The notes below the pieces were generated by a model. That model was not told the origin of the DNA, did not search any database, and was given only the letters and a program-made list of their open reading frames with translations. A stretch of DNA of 38,143 nucleotides, from contig CANQHC010000021.1 of assembly GCA_947623595.1 (NCBI GenBank), positions 1-38,143 on the forward strand, read 5' to 3'. Of the stretch, positions 7,699 to 16,259 are shown piece after piece. Source of the stretch: an uncultured Clostridia bacterium (GTDB taxonomy: Bacteria; Bacillota; Clostridia; TANB77; CAG-508). The number at the start of each line of letters is the position of its first letter. Within the stretch, counting starts at the first letter, position 1. The position numbers and the translations under genes were made by a program.

Positions 7699-8205
7699 TT
7701 AAACACTACACACCATATGCACAAATAATGTGGCTAACGCAACAATTGCTACTATTATTGATAAATTTGCTATTTTTAAATTTCGAACTGCTTTATCATT
7801 ATTTTGCGATAGTCGTTTAGTAATTGAATCTTGTATCAAAATATTATTATATATAATTTCAAAATCCGAATTTTCTTGCGAAAATCTAAATTTATCATTT
7901 TTCAAAATTTCATGTCCCAACGGATGACATTTCACTTTTTGAGGATAATCTAGCAATAAAAGACACAACATCGCCACAATCAATCCTCCCATTAATACAC
8001 TATATAAAATAACAAAAAAAACATTACGATAATCAAAATCTATTTCCTTTACAATAATTGGAATTGCTATATTAAACACTGATATAAATATTGTTATCCA
8101 CTTGATAAGATATTCAGATTTTGTACGAATCGTTTTCTCTCTTTCAACTTGTTGTTTATATGCTTCGCTACTTACTTGAAAAGCATAATCCAATCTATTT
8201 TTCAT
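7699..8205 (-). CDS. three-helix membrane protein, first gene of the C39-like operon
   Basis: A 168-residue integral membrane protein. After a charged N-terminus come two adjacent hydrophobic helices (about residues 28-48 and 56-81), a 60-residue soluble stretch, and a last helix near residues 143-166. This layout resembles small membrane effectors of bacterial immune systems such as SLATT-type proteins, but I see no diagnostic motif. ATG 8205 has GGAG at five bases; ATG 8220 has no binding site. It heads a four-gene operon with two small charged proteins and the cysteine-peptidase-like protein. The 260 bases upstream are AT-rich and must hold the promoter, which I could not place. Confidence 0.65.
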   Translation of the reverse strand: MKNRLDYAFQVSSEAYKQQVEREKTIRTKSEYLIKWITIFISVFNIAIPIIVKEIDFDYRNVFFVILYSVLMGGLIVAMLCLLLLDYPQKVKCHPLGHEILKNDKFRFSQENSDFEIIYNNILIQDSITKRLSQNNDKAVRNLKIANLSIIVAIVALATLFVHMVCSV

Positions 8206-8466
8206 TTCCACTCCATTCATTTTAATGCTACTTTATTCACTATACTAACTCAATTTTATATATATTTCAATAATTATTAGCGCATTTAACGTTTAAATTA
8301 TAAAATATATTCCATTTTATCAGACAATATTTTTTCTCAACAGAATATCCATTTCATAAAATAAACAAAAAGCATATTAAAAAAATCATCAGCACTTTAA
8401 TTATATTATTTTCTTGCAACTTAATTTTACCCATCCTATTTCAAATAATTTTTATTAAAAATCTTT

Positions 8467-8718
8467 TTATCTATCAATACATTTATTTATGTTGCTATCA
8501 TATCCCCTAACCCACATCTGAATCGGTGAGGAATTTGGATTAAAACTAGCCGTTTCCAATGCATATTCAAATCCACCATCTTTATTCTGATAAGTACACA
8601 AGGTCGATAGCACGGCTTCTTTTGAACCATCCTCAAAATGGTATTGCCAACGAGCCAACTCAAGCGGTCTTGCATTTCTATAAATGAATTTTCTTACTTT
8701 CTCAAATGCTGTTTTCAT
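8467..8718 (-). pseudogene. truncated paralogue of the prenyltransferase-fold gene
   Basis: This frame matches the first 80 residues of the gene at 9268-10197: [19 protein letters not shown] against RSARPLDYTKWKFLFENGS, and [13 protein letters not shown] then [10 protein letters not shown] against YQNEDGGFGHNIE then NPHSSPYTVC. After that homology stops and the protein ends, while the intact paralogue continues for 230 residues. GGAG six bases before ATG 8718 is still in place. I call it a 3'-truncated gene copy. Confidence 0.7.
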
Positions 8719-8810
8719 GCTAATCTCCAATTTATAATTCCATTCTACTCAATTCTTTAAGCCTCAGTTTAAAATACTTTCACTAGTTTATTCTATTTCA
8801 AATTTCTTTT

Positions 8811-9101
8811 CTATCTTGGCATCTGCACCCATCTCAAAAATTTATAAAATAATAACTTTTTCTTACTCGAATTGATATTCAAAATCTCTCTTATCCTTCT
8901 AAGTAGTATATTTACAATTTCTATTTCTTTTTTAAGCATATCTAATAATTCCCCTTCATCCCCAATCTTTATTGATTCCTGAATATTATAATGAAGATTA
9001 TTTCTTACTTTTTTGAAATATTCAAACTCCTATTTATAAACTTGTTGTAAGGTTGTTTCATTATATTTTTCGCTCCACAACAGTTCATTTATGTACTGTT
9101 T
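8811..9101 (-). pseudogene. broken gene of unknown family with in-frame stop
   Basis: A frame of 96 sense codons reads as ordinary protein on both sides of one TAG at 9030-9032. Before it is YINELLWSEKYNETTLQQVY; after it is EYFKKVRNNLHYNIQESIK followed by GELLDMLKKEIEIVNILLRR. The acidic-basic helical style is typical of real proteins here, and no other frame is better. The helix with RNNLHY could belong to a HEPN-like or other helical domain, but I cannot name it. No good start is left. Confidence 0.35.
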
Positions 9102-9123
9102 TTACTTGTTTTATATATTTCTC

Positions 9124-9160
9124 TGACATTATATTGTCATTTTATTGTCACTGCGACAAT
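9124..9160 (-). promoter_or_regulatory. operator-like double inverted repeat overlapping a -10 box
   Basis: Two inverted repeats lie side by side: TGACATTATATTGTCA at 9124-9139 and ATTGTCACTGCGACAAT at 9144-9160. Both are built from the half-site TGACA(AT). On the minus strand the first repeat encloses TATAAT (9132-9137), which would serve the broken gene at 8811-9101. A dimeric repressor covering a promoter is the natural reading; which regulator binds is unknown. Confidence 0.45.
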
Positions 9161-9267
9161 AGGTAATTGTATTATTATCTTTAGTCCAACAAGCTGGAAG
9201 TTATCGCATTCTTTTACATAAAGAAATCAGTATATCGCGGTAGAAATCCAGCGCATCCCGTATATCC

Positions 9268-10197
9268 TTATTGTATGAGAACAGGTAAATCAAACTCCAA
9301 TCTGCCAAACTTTCTCAGTATATCCAAATCTCTTATGATAAAATTGCTGCCCCAATAATAATTTCCAATTGTCTGTTCGGCCACGCACCACCGCTTGCCG
9401 TCTGGATGGGGGTTACTTTGTTCAAACTCGTCAAGTTCCTCTGCAGAAGGAAACTGAAACTCGTGTGTACCGCGCAGCTTGTCAACAATTGTGTCCAGAT
9501 TCATATCCACAGTACGTCTGCACTCCGGGTAAAAACTGCTTTCTGGCGAACCAATAAAATACACCGGTAGAGGTAGCCAAGATGGATATGTTTCAGGGGC
9601 AAATGCTTTAATATTCAATGCTGTTGGATCGTAATCGGGATAACCATGGAGCAGAACCTGTCCGCATTGGCTATAACGCTCTTTCAAACTCTCCGCCTTA
9701 CAGTAGATGCTACTGTCCTCGTCTGCGTGTTTGAGGATGAAGTCCGCAAGGCGTTTGGTCACTCCGATATCGGCATATGGTTCTTTCCGGGAATCAAAAT
9801 GGAACCATGGCATATGTGCGAAGTCATTATTGCTGGGGATTCCCTGCATCCCTACCCAACCTTCATCTAATAAATATGCCCCAGAGCTAAGATATTTGAT
9901 GATACCCTCAATGATTTTGCTTTTTATATCGCTTTCGTGCTCACCTGTCGTATCCAGATAATCTAGCGCAATGCATACTGTATAAGGAGATGAGTGGGGG
10001 TTCCAGTTGTTGCACTCGATGTTGTGTCCAAACCCTCCGTCTTCATTTTGGTAGCTGGACAGAACCGACAGAAAATCATCGCAGCTGCCATTTTCAAAAA
10101 GGAATTTCCATTTCGTATAGTCAAGGGGTCTCGCACTGCGGTGAACCAGCTTTCTTAATCTCAAAAATTCATCAATGGATATTCTTTGCAATGTCAT
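9268..10197 (-). CDS. prenyltransferase/squalene-cyclase-fold protein
   Basis: A 309-residue protein of the alpha/alpha-barrel type found in prenyltransferases and terpene cyclases. The block YQNEDGGFGHNIE near residue 53 matches the QxxDGGFG repeat; other repeats are degenerate, and no catalytic DxDD of hopene cyclases is seen, so an enzymatic role is unproven. The start needs care: a promoter -10 (10227-10232) overlaps the region just ahead of ATG 10224, so transcription would begin too late for that codon. ATG 10197 lies three bases after GGGAGG and is preferred; a nearby TTG is possible. GC content is visibly higher than in its neighbours, which suggests transfer from elsewhere. Confidence 0.65.
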   Translation of the reverse strand: MTLQRISIDEFLRLRKLVHRSARPLDYTKWKFLFENGSCDDFLSVLSSYQNEDGGFGHNIECNNWNPHSSPYTVCIALDYLDTTGEHESDIKSKIIEGIIKYLSSGAYLLDEGWVGMQGIPSNNDFAHMPWFHFDSRKEPYADIGVTKRLADFILKHADEDSSIYCKAESLKERYSQCGQVLLHGYPDYDPTALNIKAFAPETYPSWLPLPVYFIGSPESSFYPECRRTVDMNLDTIVDKLRGTHEFQFPSAEELDEFEQSNPHPDGKRWCVAEQTIGNYYWGSNFIIRDLDILRKFGRLEFDLPVLIQ

Positions 10198-10226
10198 TAT
10201 CCTCCCAAATCCCGATTTATGCATTT

Positions 10227-10256
10227 ATTATACACTACACCCTTGCCCTTACACAA
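10227..10256 (-). promoter_or_regulatory. sigma-A-type promoter of the prenyltransferase-fold gene
   Basis: On the minus strand TTGTGT (10251-10256) and TATAAT (10227-10232) are separated by 18 bases. The predicted start of transcription, near 10220, gives a leader of about 20 bases to ATG 10197. Confidence 0.6.
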
Positions 10257-10295
10257 CAAAAAATCGGGCAGCCATCACACACCCAAATTAAAATT

Positions 10296-10373
10296 TTAAA
10301 TTCCACTCCCCCCTTCTGTTACAAAAGCAGAAAAAGCTGTTGCAAAAATAGTATTTAAAATTTCTTCTTTCAT
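10296..10373 (-). CDS. 25-residue hydrophobic peptide, coupled to the upstream small frame
   Basis: The frame begins ATG 10373 and encodes a peptide starting MKEEILNTIFATAFSAF and ending TEGGSGI. Its ATG overlaps the TGA of the preceding 31-codon frame (ATGA), a classic coupling layout. It could be a real short membrane-active peptide or the shifted second half of a broken gene. The low number of codons makes any call weak. Confidence 0.3.
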   Translation of the reverse strand: MKEEILNTIFATAFSAFVTEGGSGI

Positions 10374-10465
10374 TCCATTTGTATTTTTTTACTATTTATG
10401 ACCATATTATTAATGTCTTTTGATATTCTATATCTCAAGCGTTCAAAATTCTTAAATGAAATCAT
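10370..10465 (-). CDS. 31-residue basic peptide downstream of the 176-residue gene
   Basis: ATG 10465 follows TAGGAG at seven bases, directly after the stop of the gene at 10476-11006, so it would be cotranscribed. The peptide begins MISFKNFERLRYRISKDIN and is basic. The good binding site and position support translation; nothing indicates function. With the overlapping next frame it may be one gene of about 56 codons that has suffered a frameshift. Confidence 0.35.
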   Translation of the reverse strand: MISFKNFERLRYRISKDINNMVINSKKIQME

Positions 10466-10475
10466 ACTACTACTC

Positions 10476-11006
10476 CTAAAATACTTGGCTTAAAACTGAA
10501 TTGCCTGCAAATATATCGTCATGTAAATTTCTAGTCATCTCATTCCTATTCTCTAAGTACCACTCATGAAAAAGCTCATTTTGTTCATAATAAAAAATTG
10601 TCCTTCTAACTTCCCCAATAAAATTCTTCAGTTCATCTGGTAGCGGATATTGATTTTTTAGTTCATCCACTATTTCAAAGGTCGCTTTAAATATATAGTA
10701 TAACAAATACGGTATTTTTATGTACTTATTATTAAACATTGTAAGGAATTTTGAATAATAGGTTCTTATAGCTCTCACTTGACGTTTTGATACTTTAACA
10801 TCACTTCGTCCTATCATCCTATTCGCTTTTACCCTAATTGCTTTATATGCATTACCATACGGAAATTTCCTTCCCATATTCTTGTAAATATGAATATATG
10901 CATATAATCTACTAATATTTATTCCTATATTCTCAACAGTTTCTCCGTCTGGTATCCTAATAATTATATATGGATAAGTAATATTCCCAACCTTAACTTT
11001 GCTCAT
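10476..11006 (-). CDS. unknown protein downstream of sir2-herA
   Basis: I do not recognise this 176-residue basic protein. It has a short beta-rich start (VKVGNITYPYIIIRIPDGE), then long helices rich in Arg, Lys and Tyr, including RMIGRSDVKVSKRQVRAIRTYY and FKATFEIVDELKNQYPLPDELKN. No membrane segment or signal peptide is seen. GGAGG stands eight bases before ATG 11006. It follows herA by about 50 bases on the same strand, so it may be an accessory gene of the SIR2-HerA unit or a passenger of the island. Confidence 0.6.
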   Translation of the reverse strand: MSKVKVGNITYPYIIIRIPDGETVENIGINISRLYAYIHIYKNMGRKFPYGNAYKAIRVKANRMIGRSDVKVSKRQVRAIRTYYSKFLTMFNNKYIKIPYLLYYIFKATFEIVDELKNQYPLPDELKNFIGEVRRTIFYYEQNELFHEWYLENRNEMTRNLHDDIFAGNSVLSQVF

Positions 11007-11056
11007 AATCTAATCCTCCGTAGAAAAATATAATATAAAAATAATTTTTCAAAATA

Positions 11057-12767
11057 TTACTTGCTCTGCTTCCTTAATGCTTCCACAGCTTCTTTTATTC
11101 TATTAACAACACTTTCCTTTGACCATTCATCCCAAAAATCAACTGTTGCACTATTAGGTTCATTATCTGGCTTATCAACTAATATTCGACTCGGCAGCAA
11201 ACTTGCATCTCCAACTATCAATGCTTCCCCAATATCCAATATTGGTAGCATTTCTGCATAATTTCCAAGATTATCCGGAAGCAATTTCTTTATAACATTC
11301 TGATCATCCACATTGGTTAATCTCATTGCAATAAAATTGTTTGCCTGACTCAGAACTGTTCTATTCACTTCTGAAGGGCGCTGTGTTATTACTACCAAAC
11401 CAACACCATATTTTCTTCCTTCTTTAGCTATTCTTTCAAAACTTGATAAACTTGCCGTTTCTATTCCCTGCCTTGCACTCTTTGGAATATATAAATGCGC
11501 TTCATCACAGAATAAAGCTATTGGATGAATTTTTTCTATATCTGTCCATTGCTGAATAGAAAAAATCACTCTTGCAATTAACGAAACAATTAATGGCAAA
11601 ACATCCGATGGAACTTCCGAAAAGTCTATTATTTTTACCCCCACCAGCGTTTGATGCGGATGCCAACAACATTTCACAAAGTTTTTCCATATAGTCATAT
11701 TTCATCAGATCCTCTTTATTAGAAAACATAAAATTCAATCGTTTATCAGAAATCTTATTTTCTAATCTTTGAACAAATCTTGACAGTTTACCGTAAAAAT
11801 CCCCTTGTTTTGTTCTATTATTCGCTCCTGAAACCATTTCTGTATCCTTCGCACGTAGTTTTTCAACTAATTCATTAATATTGTATGGTATAGGACTGTC
11901 AATGGTAAAAAGATCTTGCATTTGTTTTTTACCTTCTGTCTCTAAGTATTTAGATTTCAATTCAATAACATATTTACTAAACATCATTGCCTGATTTGGT
12001 GCATTATTATCGGATCTATCTAACAGCAATGATAACATTTCATCATATGTCAGCAACCAATAAGGCAAAAACATAATATCATCCGATATTATATTACCCG
12101 GTCCTGCTATTTTATAATGTCTAATCCCTTCCCCAACTATTGTACTATATTCTCCATGTATATCAAAAAGAATTGCATTTGCTGATTTTAATTTTTCTAT
12201 TTGTTCTATAACTGTTGCAACGGTAAATGACTTTCCGGAACCTGTACTTCCAGTAATAACTGCATGCCTTTGAAAAAATTTATTTCCATCTAAATATGCC
12301 TCAGCAGTGTCATTTAAAACATACTTTCCAATTTTCAATGGGTTATCCATCATTGAACTACTTTGAGAAATTACACTCATAAAACCTGAAAGAGTTTCTG
12401 AAGACATAGTAAAACATTCTGCCTCAATCTCCGCTACTGATTGTAAAGTTCTTTTGAATATATTCTCTTTACTGCCAAGTTTATCAATAAAAGTACCAAC
12501 TAAAGATATTTTAACCAAATCATAAGAACTCATTTCCTCCAAGTCCGCATCTTCCATTAAACTATCTGTCGGATTATATTTTCTTACTATTTTATTTACC
12601 ATTCCAATAAGATATTGCCCAACTTTTGAGGAACGAATTACTACTAAGTGATTAACTTGTACATTTGATAATAATTGTGCATCTATGATATGAACAACAA
12701 CTGTTGCTGTATCTACACTTTCTACTTTGCCTATACATTTTTCTTTTTTTAAATTAATAATCATCAT
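11057..12767 (-). pseudogene. herA: HerA-type ATPase of a SIR2-HerA defence pair, frameshifted
   Basis: HerA is a hexameric FtsK/HerA-clade ATPase that assembles with SIR2 in an anti-phage complex. The N-terminal HAS barrel (residues 1-95) is followed by Walker A GSTGSGKSFT at 173-182. Walker B is ALFCDEAHLYIP, and the sensor region is LVVITQRPSEVNRTVLSQ. The reading frame breaks at a run of five C (plus strand 11638-11642): one frame reads SNAGGGKNN and soon ends, the other resumes VKIIDFSEVPSDVLPLIVSL. Removing one base restores a protein of 569 residues, normal for the family. ATG 12767 or 12764 follows AGGAGGGG. The break may be a sequencing error, phase variation or true inactivation; the rest of the gene shows no decay. 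Confidence 0.85.
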
Positions 12768-12774
12768 TCCCCTC

Positions 12775-13767
12775 CTAAATAACCTTTAATAATCCTTTTT
12801 GTGTCCACAATTGCTCATCTACTATTTCTGTTCCCATTGGTAATATTATTTCTGTTTTTGAATCATCATCCTTATATGCCTGAATAATAATAAATTTATC
12901 ACTATTACTTTTAACAAGTTTTGTCGCATCACCAGATAACTCTTTCGTTAAAACAACTATTGGTTTTCCCATTTGTATTCCACGAATAATCTTATGCTGG
13001 ATTTGGGAATCATTAAATCCATATCCAATACATAAATAATTTTGTGCTTTTTCTATAAGTACATCTGCTATATGCAATATATCTCGAAATGGTGACTCTA
13101 GCACTCTTTGATATTTACTGGTTCCCGGCGTTATAATTGCCGGCGTAAAAGCAGCTGGTATTTTTCTTTGTAGGGGGATTGAAACAACTTCATTTCTTTG
13201 CATACAATACCAGTCTAATGATCCATGAACCTTTAGTAAATTTACAATTTTCTTTCTACTCACCTGATTATTAGTTCTAAATTTTTTAAAAAATTCTCCC
13301 TCAAAAAGACAATCAACCGGAATACCCAACTGGTCACACGAATACTCTATTACTCTGTCATAATTTGTAGTTATAACATTTACACATTGTGGCTCTGCCT
13401 GATAAAATCTATTAATCATTTTTCCTAATTCAGGTCGTATTCCTCCAGTTATCCAATTTTCCATAAGTTTAATATCTGCTTCATTCACTAAATTCCATGT
13501 GACATTCACAACATCATATATCATTTCCTTTGTTAAACGAACATCAGTCAGTGCTCTTTCTAAATCAATACTTTTTTTCAAGTTTTCCGAAAATTTACTC
13601 CATTGCTTATCTGCACAATATTTTTTGTCCAAGTCATTTACTAGTCTCTGAGCCAATTCTCTCATTCCAGGTATTCCGTATGGGATTGTTCCTCCCGTTC
13701 CAACTAATATAAGTGGAACAGTACTTAAAGCCTTTTGTATTACTTCATAAATTTTATCTATATCCAT
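12775..13767 (-). CDS. SIR2-family NADase of a SIR2-HerA defence pair
   Basis: A 330-residue SIR2-like protein. The NAD-binding loop is LVGTGGTIPYGIPGM near residues 22-35, the Asn-bearing motif is VITTNYDRVIE (Asn134), and the catalytic His is in LLKVHGSLDW (His180). The later block YLCIGYGFNDSQIQHKI is the usual C-terminal SIR2_2 signature. Such proteins bound to HerA degrade NAD+ during phage infection. Seven bases separate it from herA, so the pair is an operon. Frames upstream to 13830 are open, but ATG 13767 (or 13773) follows AAAGGGA, and a terminator hairpin occupies the DNA above it, so 13767 is chosen. With herA broken, SIR2 alone may be inactive or uncontrolled. Confidence 0.88.
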   Translation of the reverse strand: MDIDKIYEVIQKALSTVPLILVGTGGTIPYGIPGMRELAQRLVNDLDKKYCADKQWSKFSENLKKSIDLERALTDVRLTKEMIYDVVNVTWNLVNEADIKLMENWITGGIRPELGKMINRFYQAEPQCVNVITTNYDRVIEYSCDQLGIPVDCLFEGEFFKKFRTNNQVSRKKIVNLLKVHGSLDWYCMQRNEVVSIPLQRKIPAAFTPAIITPGTSKYQRVLESPFRDILHIADVLIEKAQNYLCIGYGFNDSQIQHKIIRGIQMGKPIVVLTKELSGDATKLVKSNSDKFIIIQAYKDDDSKTEIILPMGTEIVDEQLWTQKGLLKVI

Positions 13768-13793
13768 CCACATATTCCCTTTCATATTTTTAT

Positions 13794-13909
13794 AAAAAAA
13801 ACAATAAACAGTATCCAAATCCACGGGCATCTACTAACCGTTAGATTCAGATACTGTTTATCGCTTTTATATTTCTATGCTATTATTCCGCTACTTGCCA
13901 AACAGTATC
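13794..13909 (-). promoter_or_regulatory. terminator/attenuator hairpin in the sir2 leader
   Basis: On the minus strand, ATAAACAGTATC (complement of 13850-13861) pairs with GATACTGTTTAT (complement of 13804-13815), extended inward by TGAATC/GATTTG with G-U pairs and by ACGG/CCGT, then a run of eight T (13794-13801). This is a good intrinsic terminator ending about 27 bases before the sir2 start codon. A second copy of GATACTGTTT lies upstream (complement of 13900-13909) and could pair with the left arm instead, freeing the U-tract: an antiterminator/terminator layout. The rest of 13910-14198 is AT-rich, with no gene seen. Confidence 0.55.
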
Positions 13910-14198
13910 ACCACACTACTCCCCCGTAAATTTTCACTCTCTTTTATATAATGTGAGTTTACAATATTTGGCGCAATTTGTCTATATTTATCAAAAAATC
14001 TTTTCAAACTTTCTAATTTCTGTAAAGTTCCCTTTCTCTTTACGAAATGTCAAAAATGTATTTTCCTTTCTGTTTTTCCAATATCTAATTCACTTCAGTT
14101 TCTTCCAATATTATGTAATATGCTTATACTTAATTACCGTTACATTACCTTGTTCCAAAGAATTGTTACTTTATCCAACAATTCTTTTTTGTCGTCAA

Positions 14199-14598
14199 TC
14201 AATCCGATTTTTCTCGGAACAACTCCCTATCCTGTTGCTTAAATTCCGATACCAGCAGTCCTTCTTTTTCCAACTTCCGATACATACAATCAACACTTTT
14301 ACAATACTCTTTAACATATTTATACGCTTTACAAAACTCTGCAATTTTCGGATTTGGAACATTCCTCATTCGCCACAAAAAGGTCTTCCATATCTGCCTA
14401 AATAAGTCCTTTTCTTAATCTGCGAATCAGATATGCAATTAATTTTTCAATTATGCTGAGAATGTGTCTTTCAAAAACACATCTTAAATAACATTCAAGT
14501 CTACACACAAACATATTCTGTTTCAACTCCGCTGTCAGAGAATATGAATCTAATTCTAACGGTTCACATGTAAATTTGCCCAATTGGCAATCGTTCAA
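14199..14598 (-). pseudogene. broken gene of unknown family, two frames
   Basis: One frame (14398-14598) reads LNDCQLGKFTCEPLELDS onward to EKLIAYLIRRLRKG and stops. The next frame continues naturally from about 14416 as DLFRQIWKTFLWRMRNVP, then EFCKAYKYVKEYC and EKEGLLVSEFKQQDRELF, ending at 14199. One shift near 14405-14416 would join them into a protein of about 140 residues. It lies directly after the AlbA-like gene. I do not recognise the product; the basic helical tail would suit a phage or mobile-element protein. Confidence 0.4.
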
Positions 14599-14636
14599 GT
14601 GTAGCTTATATTCATAAATTTGATTCTTTCATTCCA

Positions 14637-16169
14637 TCATTTTACATTACTAATTATTTTAATATATCTCCGTTTTTTTGTTTCAGCTGTTTTTTTCACT
14701 TTGCCCATTGCTACCAATTCATTCAATAACTGCCTCGTTCGTGCTCCTTTTAATCCAATGTAGCTTGCAACTTCTTCTGTACTGTATTCAACATTTTCGC
14801 TCATATTCTGCAAAATCTGCTTATGCCTATCAGATAATGTATTTCCATCTTGTATAGAATTATCTGCTGATTTTTCTGCTGATTCTGCTGATTTTTCTGC
14901 TGATTTTGCTAAACTATCTGCTGCTGAAACAATATTCAGTTCCAACGTGACCTGATCCAACACCGTATCTTCCACCAACTCCGGCTGCATCCAGCCTGCT
15001 TTCTCCCACACATCTAAAATCGTCGGGAAACCGGAACCGGCATTATCTCCGAATCCAACCATTCTAAGCATTGTCTGCATTCTTGGATTTCTCGGTTTAG
15101 AATTGCCGCCACGATAGATTTCTTCTTTCGGAAGTTTCAATGTTCCCGGATTTGTAAATGAAAAGCCATTCGCGGTTTTAACAATTTTCAGTGTTCCTGC
15201 ATCGACCAAATAATCTGCATGTATAATCAGATTGACAAATGCCTCTCTGATTGCTTTATGCACCGGCGAATCATCTACCCGATAATCTTTTTCAAGCACA
15301 AATGCTTTCTTCAAATCAGATGTCAGTTTCGGCGAAACTTTTGTAAAAAAATTAAAGAGATTATTTTCCCAAGTTCCATCATAGGTAATTCTGTCATTCC
15401 ATCTGATATCAGGCGTAACTTCCGTTTCATCACGATAGTCCATAAAAATATTATCAAATTCGTCCCTTATAGCTAAACCTTTTCCAAACATCATAAGTCC
15501 GGCCAAAGTCAGACCTTCAAGTCCATTTCTTCTGTCTCTTCTATATCCTCCTAATACCTCCAGAAATTCTTTGTCATCATAAGTATTCCATATGTGTTCG
15601 GGATTTCTCGTCTGAAACATTTGGCGGTAATGCTTCATTGTTTCCGAATCAATGTCGCCCATTGTATAATATTCCAAAATAAGGCTGTCATTTCCATCAG
15701 GATTTTGATCGCGAATCATGGCTCTTACCTCATGCTCTGTCGCATGATAATCGCCTTCATGATTTCTTTTATAGGTTCCCTTATATGGATTTTCGCCAAC
15801 ATATACCGGACGGAATTTATAATCTGCTCTTGGGACATGAATAACAATTAAACTGATGTCATCTTCTTCAACAATAAACACATCCTCGTCTTTCAGAATG
15901 TTTACATTGACTTTATTTCCATTAATCGTATTCCAAAAATCTTCAATCTGCTTTTTTGGATTTTGTATCCCTTGTATCATAAAGCGTTCTTCAGGTGCCT
16001 TTTTTGACTTATCTTCATCAATGCCAAGAATAATATATCCGCCTTTCGTATTTGCAAAGCCTGAATATGACTCATAGACAGACTTCGGCACACTCTTTTC
16101 TGCTTTCTTACACTCGATATCAACTTTTTCACCATCTAGGATTAATTGTTTTATTTCCTGCATGTCCAT
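14637..16169 (-). CDS. Schlafen/AlbA_2-domain protein with winged-helix tail
   Basis: A 510-residue protein of the ATP-binding/Schlafen AlbA_2 family. The AlbA_2 core occupies about residues 1-150, with EKVDIECKKAEKSVPKSVYES, SGFANTKGGYIILGIDED and YKGTYKRNHEGDY. The middle (FVNLIIHADYLV, FTNPGTLKLP, RNPRMQTMLRMVGFGDNAGSG) is the usual RecG-related ATPase-like domain, with G-rich loops. The end is a winged helix (TEEVASYIGLKGARTRQLLNEL), preceded by a SAEKSA repeat linker. Relatives are putative regulators and often sit in defence islands. AAGG lies nine bases before ATG 16169. It is 90 bases after the methyltransferase-like gene, perhaps as a separate unit. GC content is higher than around it. 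Confidence 0.85.
   Translation of the reverse strand: MDMQEIKQLILDGEKVDIECKKAEKSVPKSVYESYSGFANTKGGYIILGIDEDKSKKAPEERFMIQGIQNPKKQIEDFWNTINGNKVNVNILKDEDVFIVEEDDISLIVIHVPRADYKFRPVYVGENPYKGTYKRNHEGDYHATEHEVRAMIRDQNPDGNDSLILEYYTMGDIDSETMKHYRQMFQTRNPEHIWNTYDDKEFLEVLGGYRRDRRNGLEGLTLAGLMMFGKGLAIRDEFDNIFMDYRDETEVTPDIRWNDRITYDGTWENNLFNFFTKVSPKLTSDLKKAFVLEKDYRVDDSPVHKAIREAFVNLIIHADYLVDAGTLKIVKTANGFSFTNPGTLKLPKEEIYRGGNSKPRNPRMQTMLRMVGFGDNAGSGFPTILDVWEKAGWMQPELVEDTVLDQVTLELNIVSAADSLAKSAEKSAESAEKSADNSIQDGNTLSDRHKQILQNMSENVEYSTEEVASYIGLKGARTRQLLNELVAMGKVKKTAETKKRRYIKIISNVK
14862..14910. repeat. short tandem repeat coding the SAEKSA linker
   Basis: The plus strand repeats TCTGCTGATTTT with small changes about four times. 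It encodes SAEKSAESAEKSAD between the catalytic part and the winged helix of the AlbA_2 protein. Such repeats can change copy number by slippage and so alter linker length. Confidence 0.7.
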
Positions 16170-16259
16170 GTTTATTACCTTCTTTTAATACAATATGCAG
16201 TACAAATTATTTACAAATATTTATTTTATCTTCAAAACTTCAATATTAACATACTAACA

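Noticed and set aside
8487-8675. Second minus-strand frame of 62 codons over the truncated paralogue
   Set aside because: Overlaps the frame with clear homology to the intact gene; has no match and no start signal.
10198-10224. Upstream ATG at 10224 as the start of the prenyltransferase-fold gene
   Set aside because: It has no binding site and lies immediately downstream of the -10 box, where the transcript would begin.
9990-10358. 122-codon plus-strand open frame
   Set aside because: Antisense to the prenyltransferase-fold gene and to its promoter; no recognisable domain.
13953-14405. 150-codon plus-strand open frame
   Set aside because: Low-complexity Phe/Ile/Tyr content from AT-rich DNA, no ribosome binding site, and it lies over a minus-strand remnant with natural protein character.
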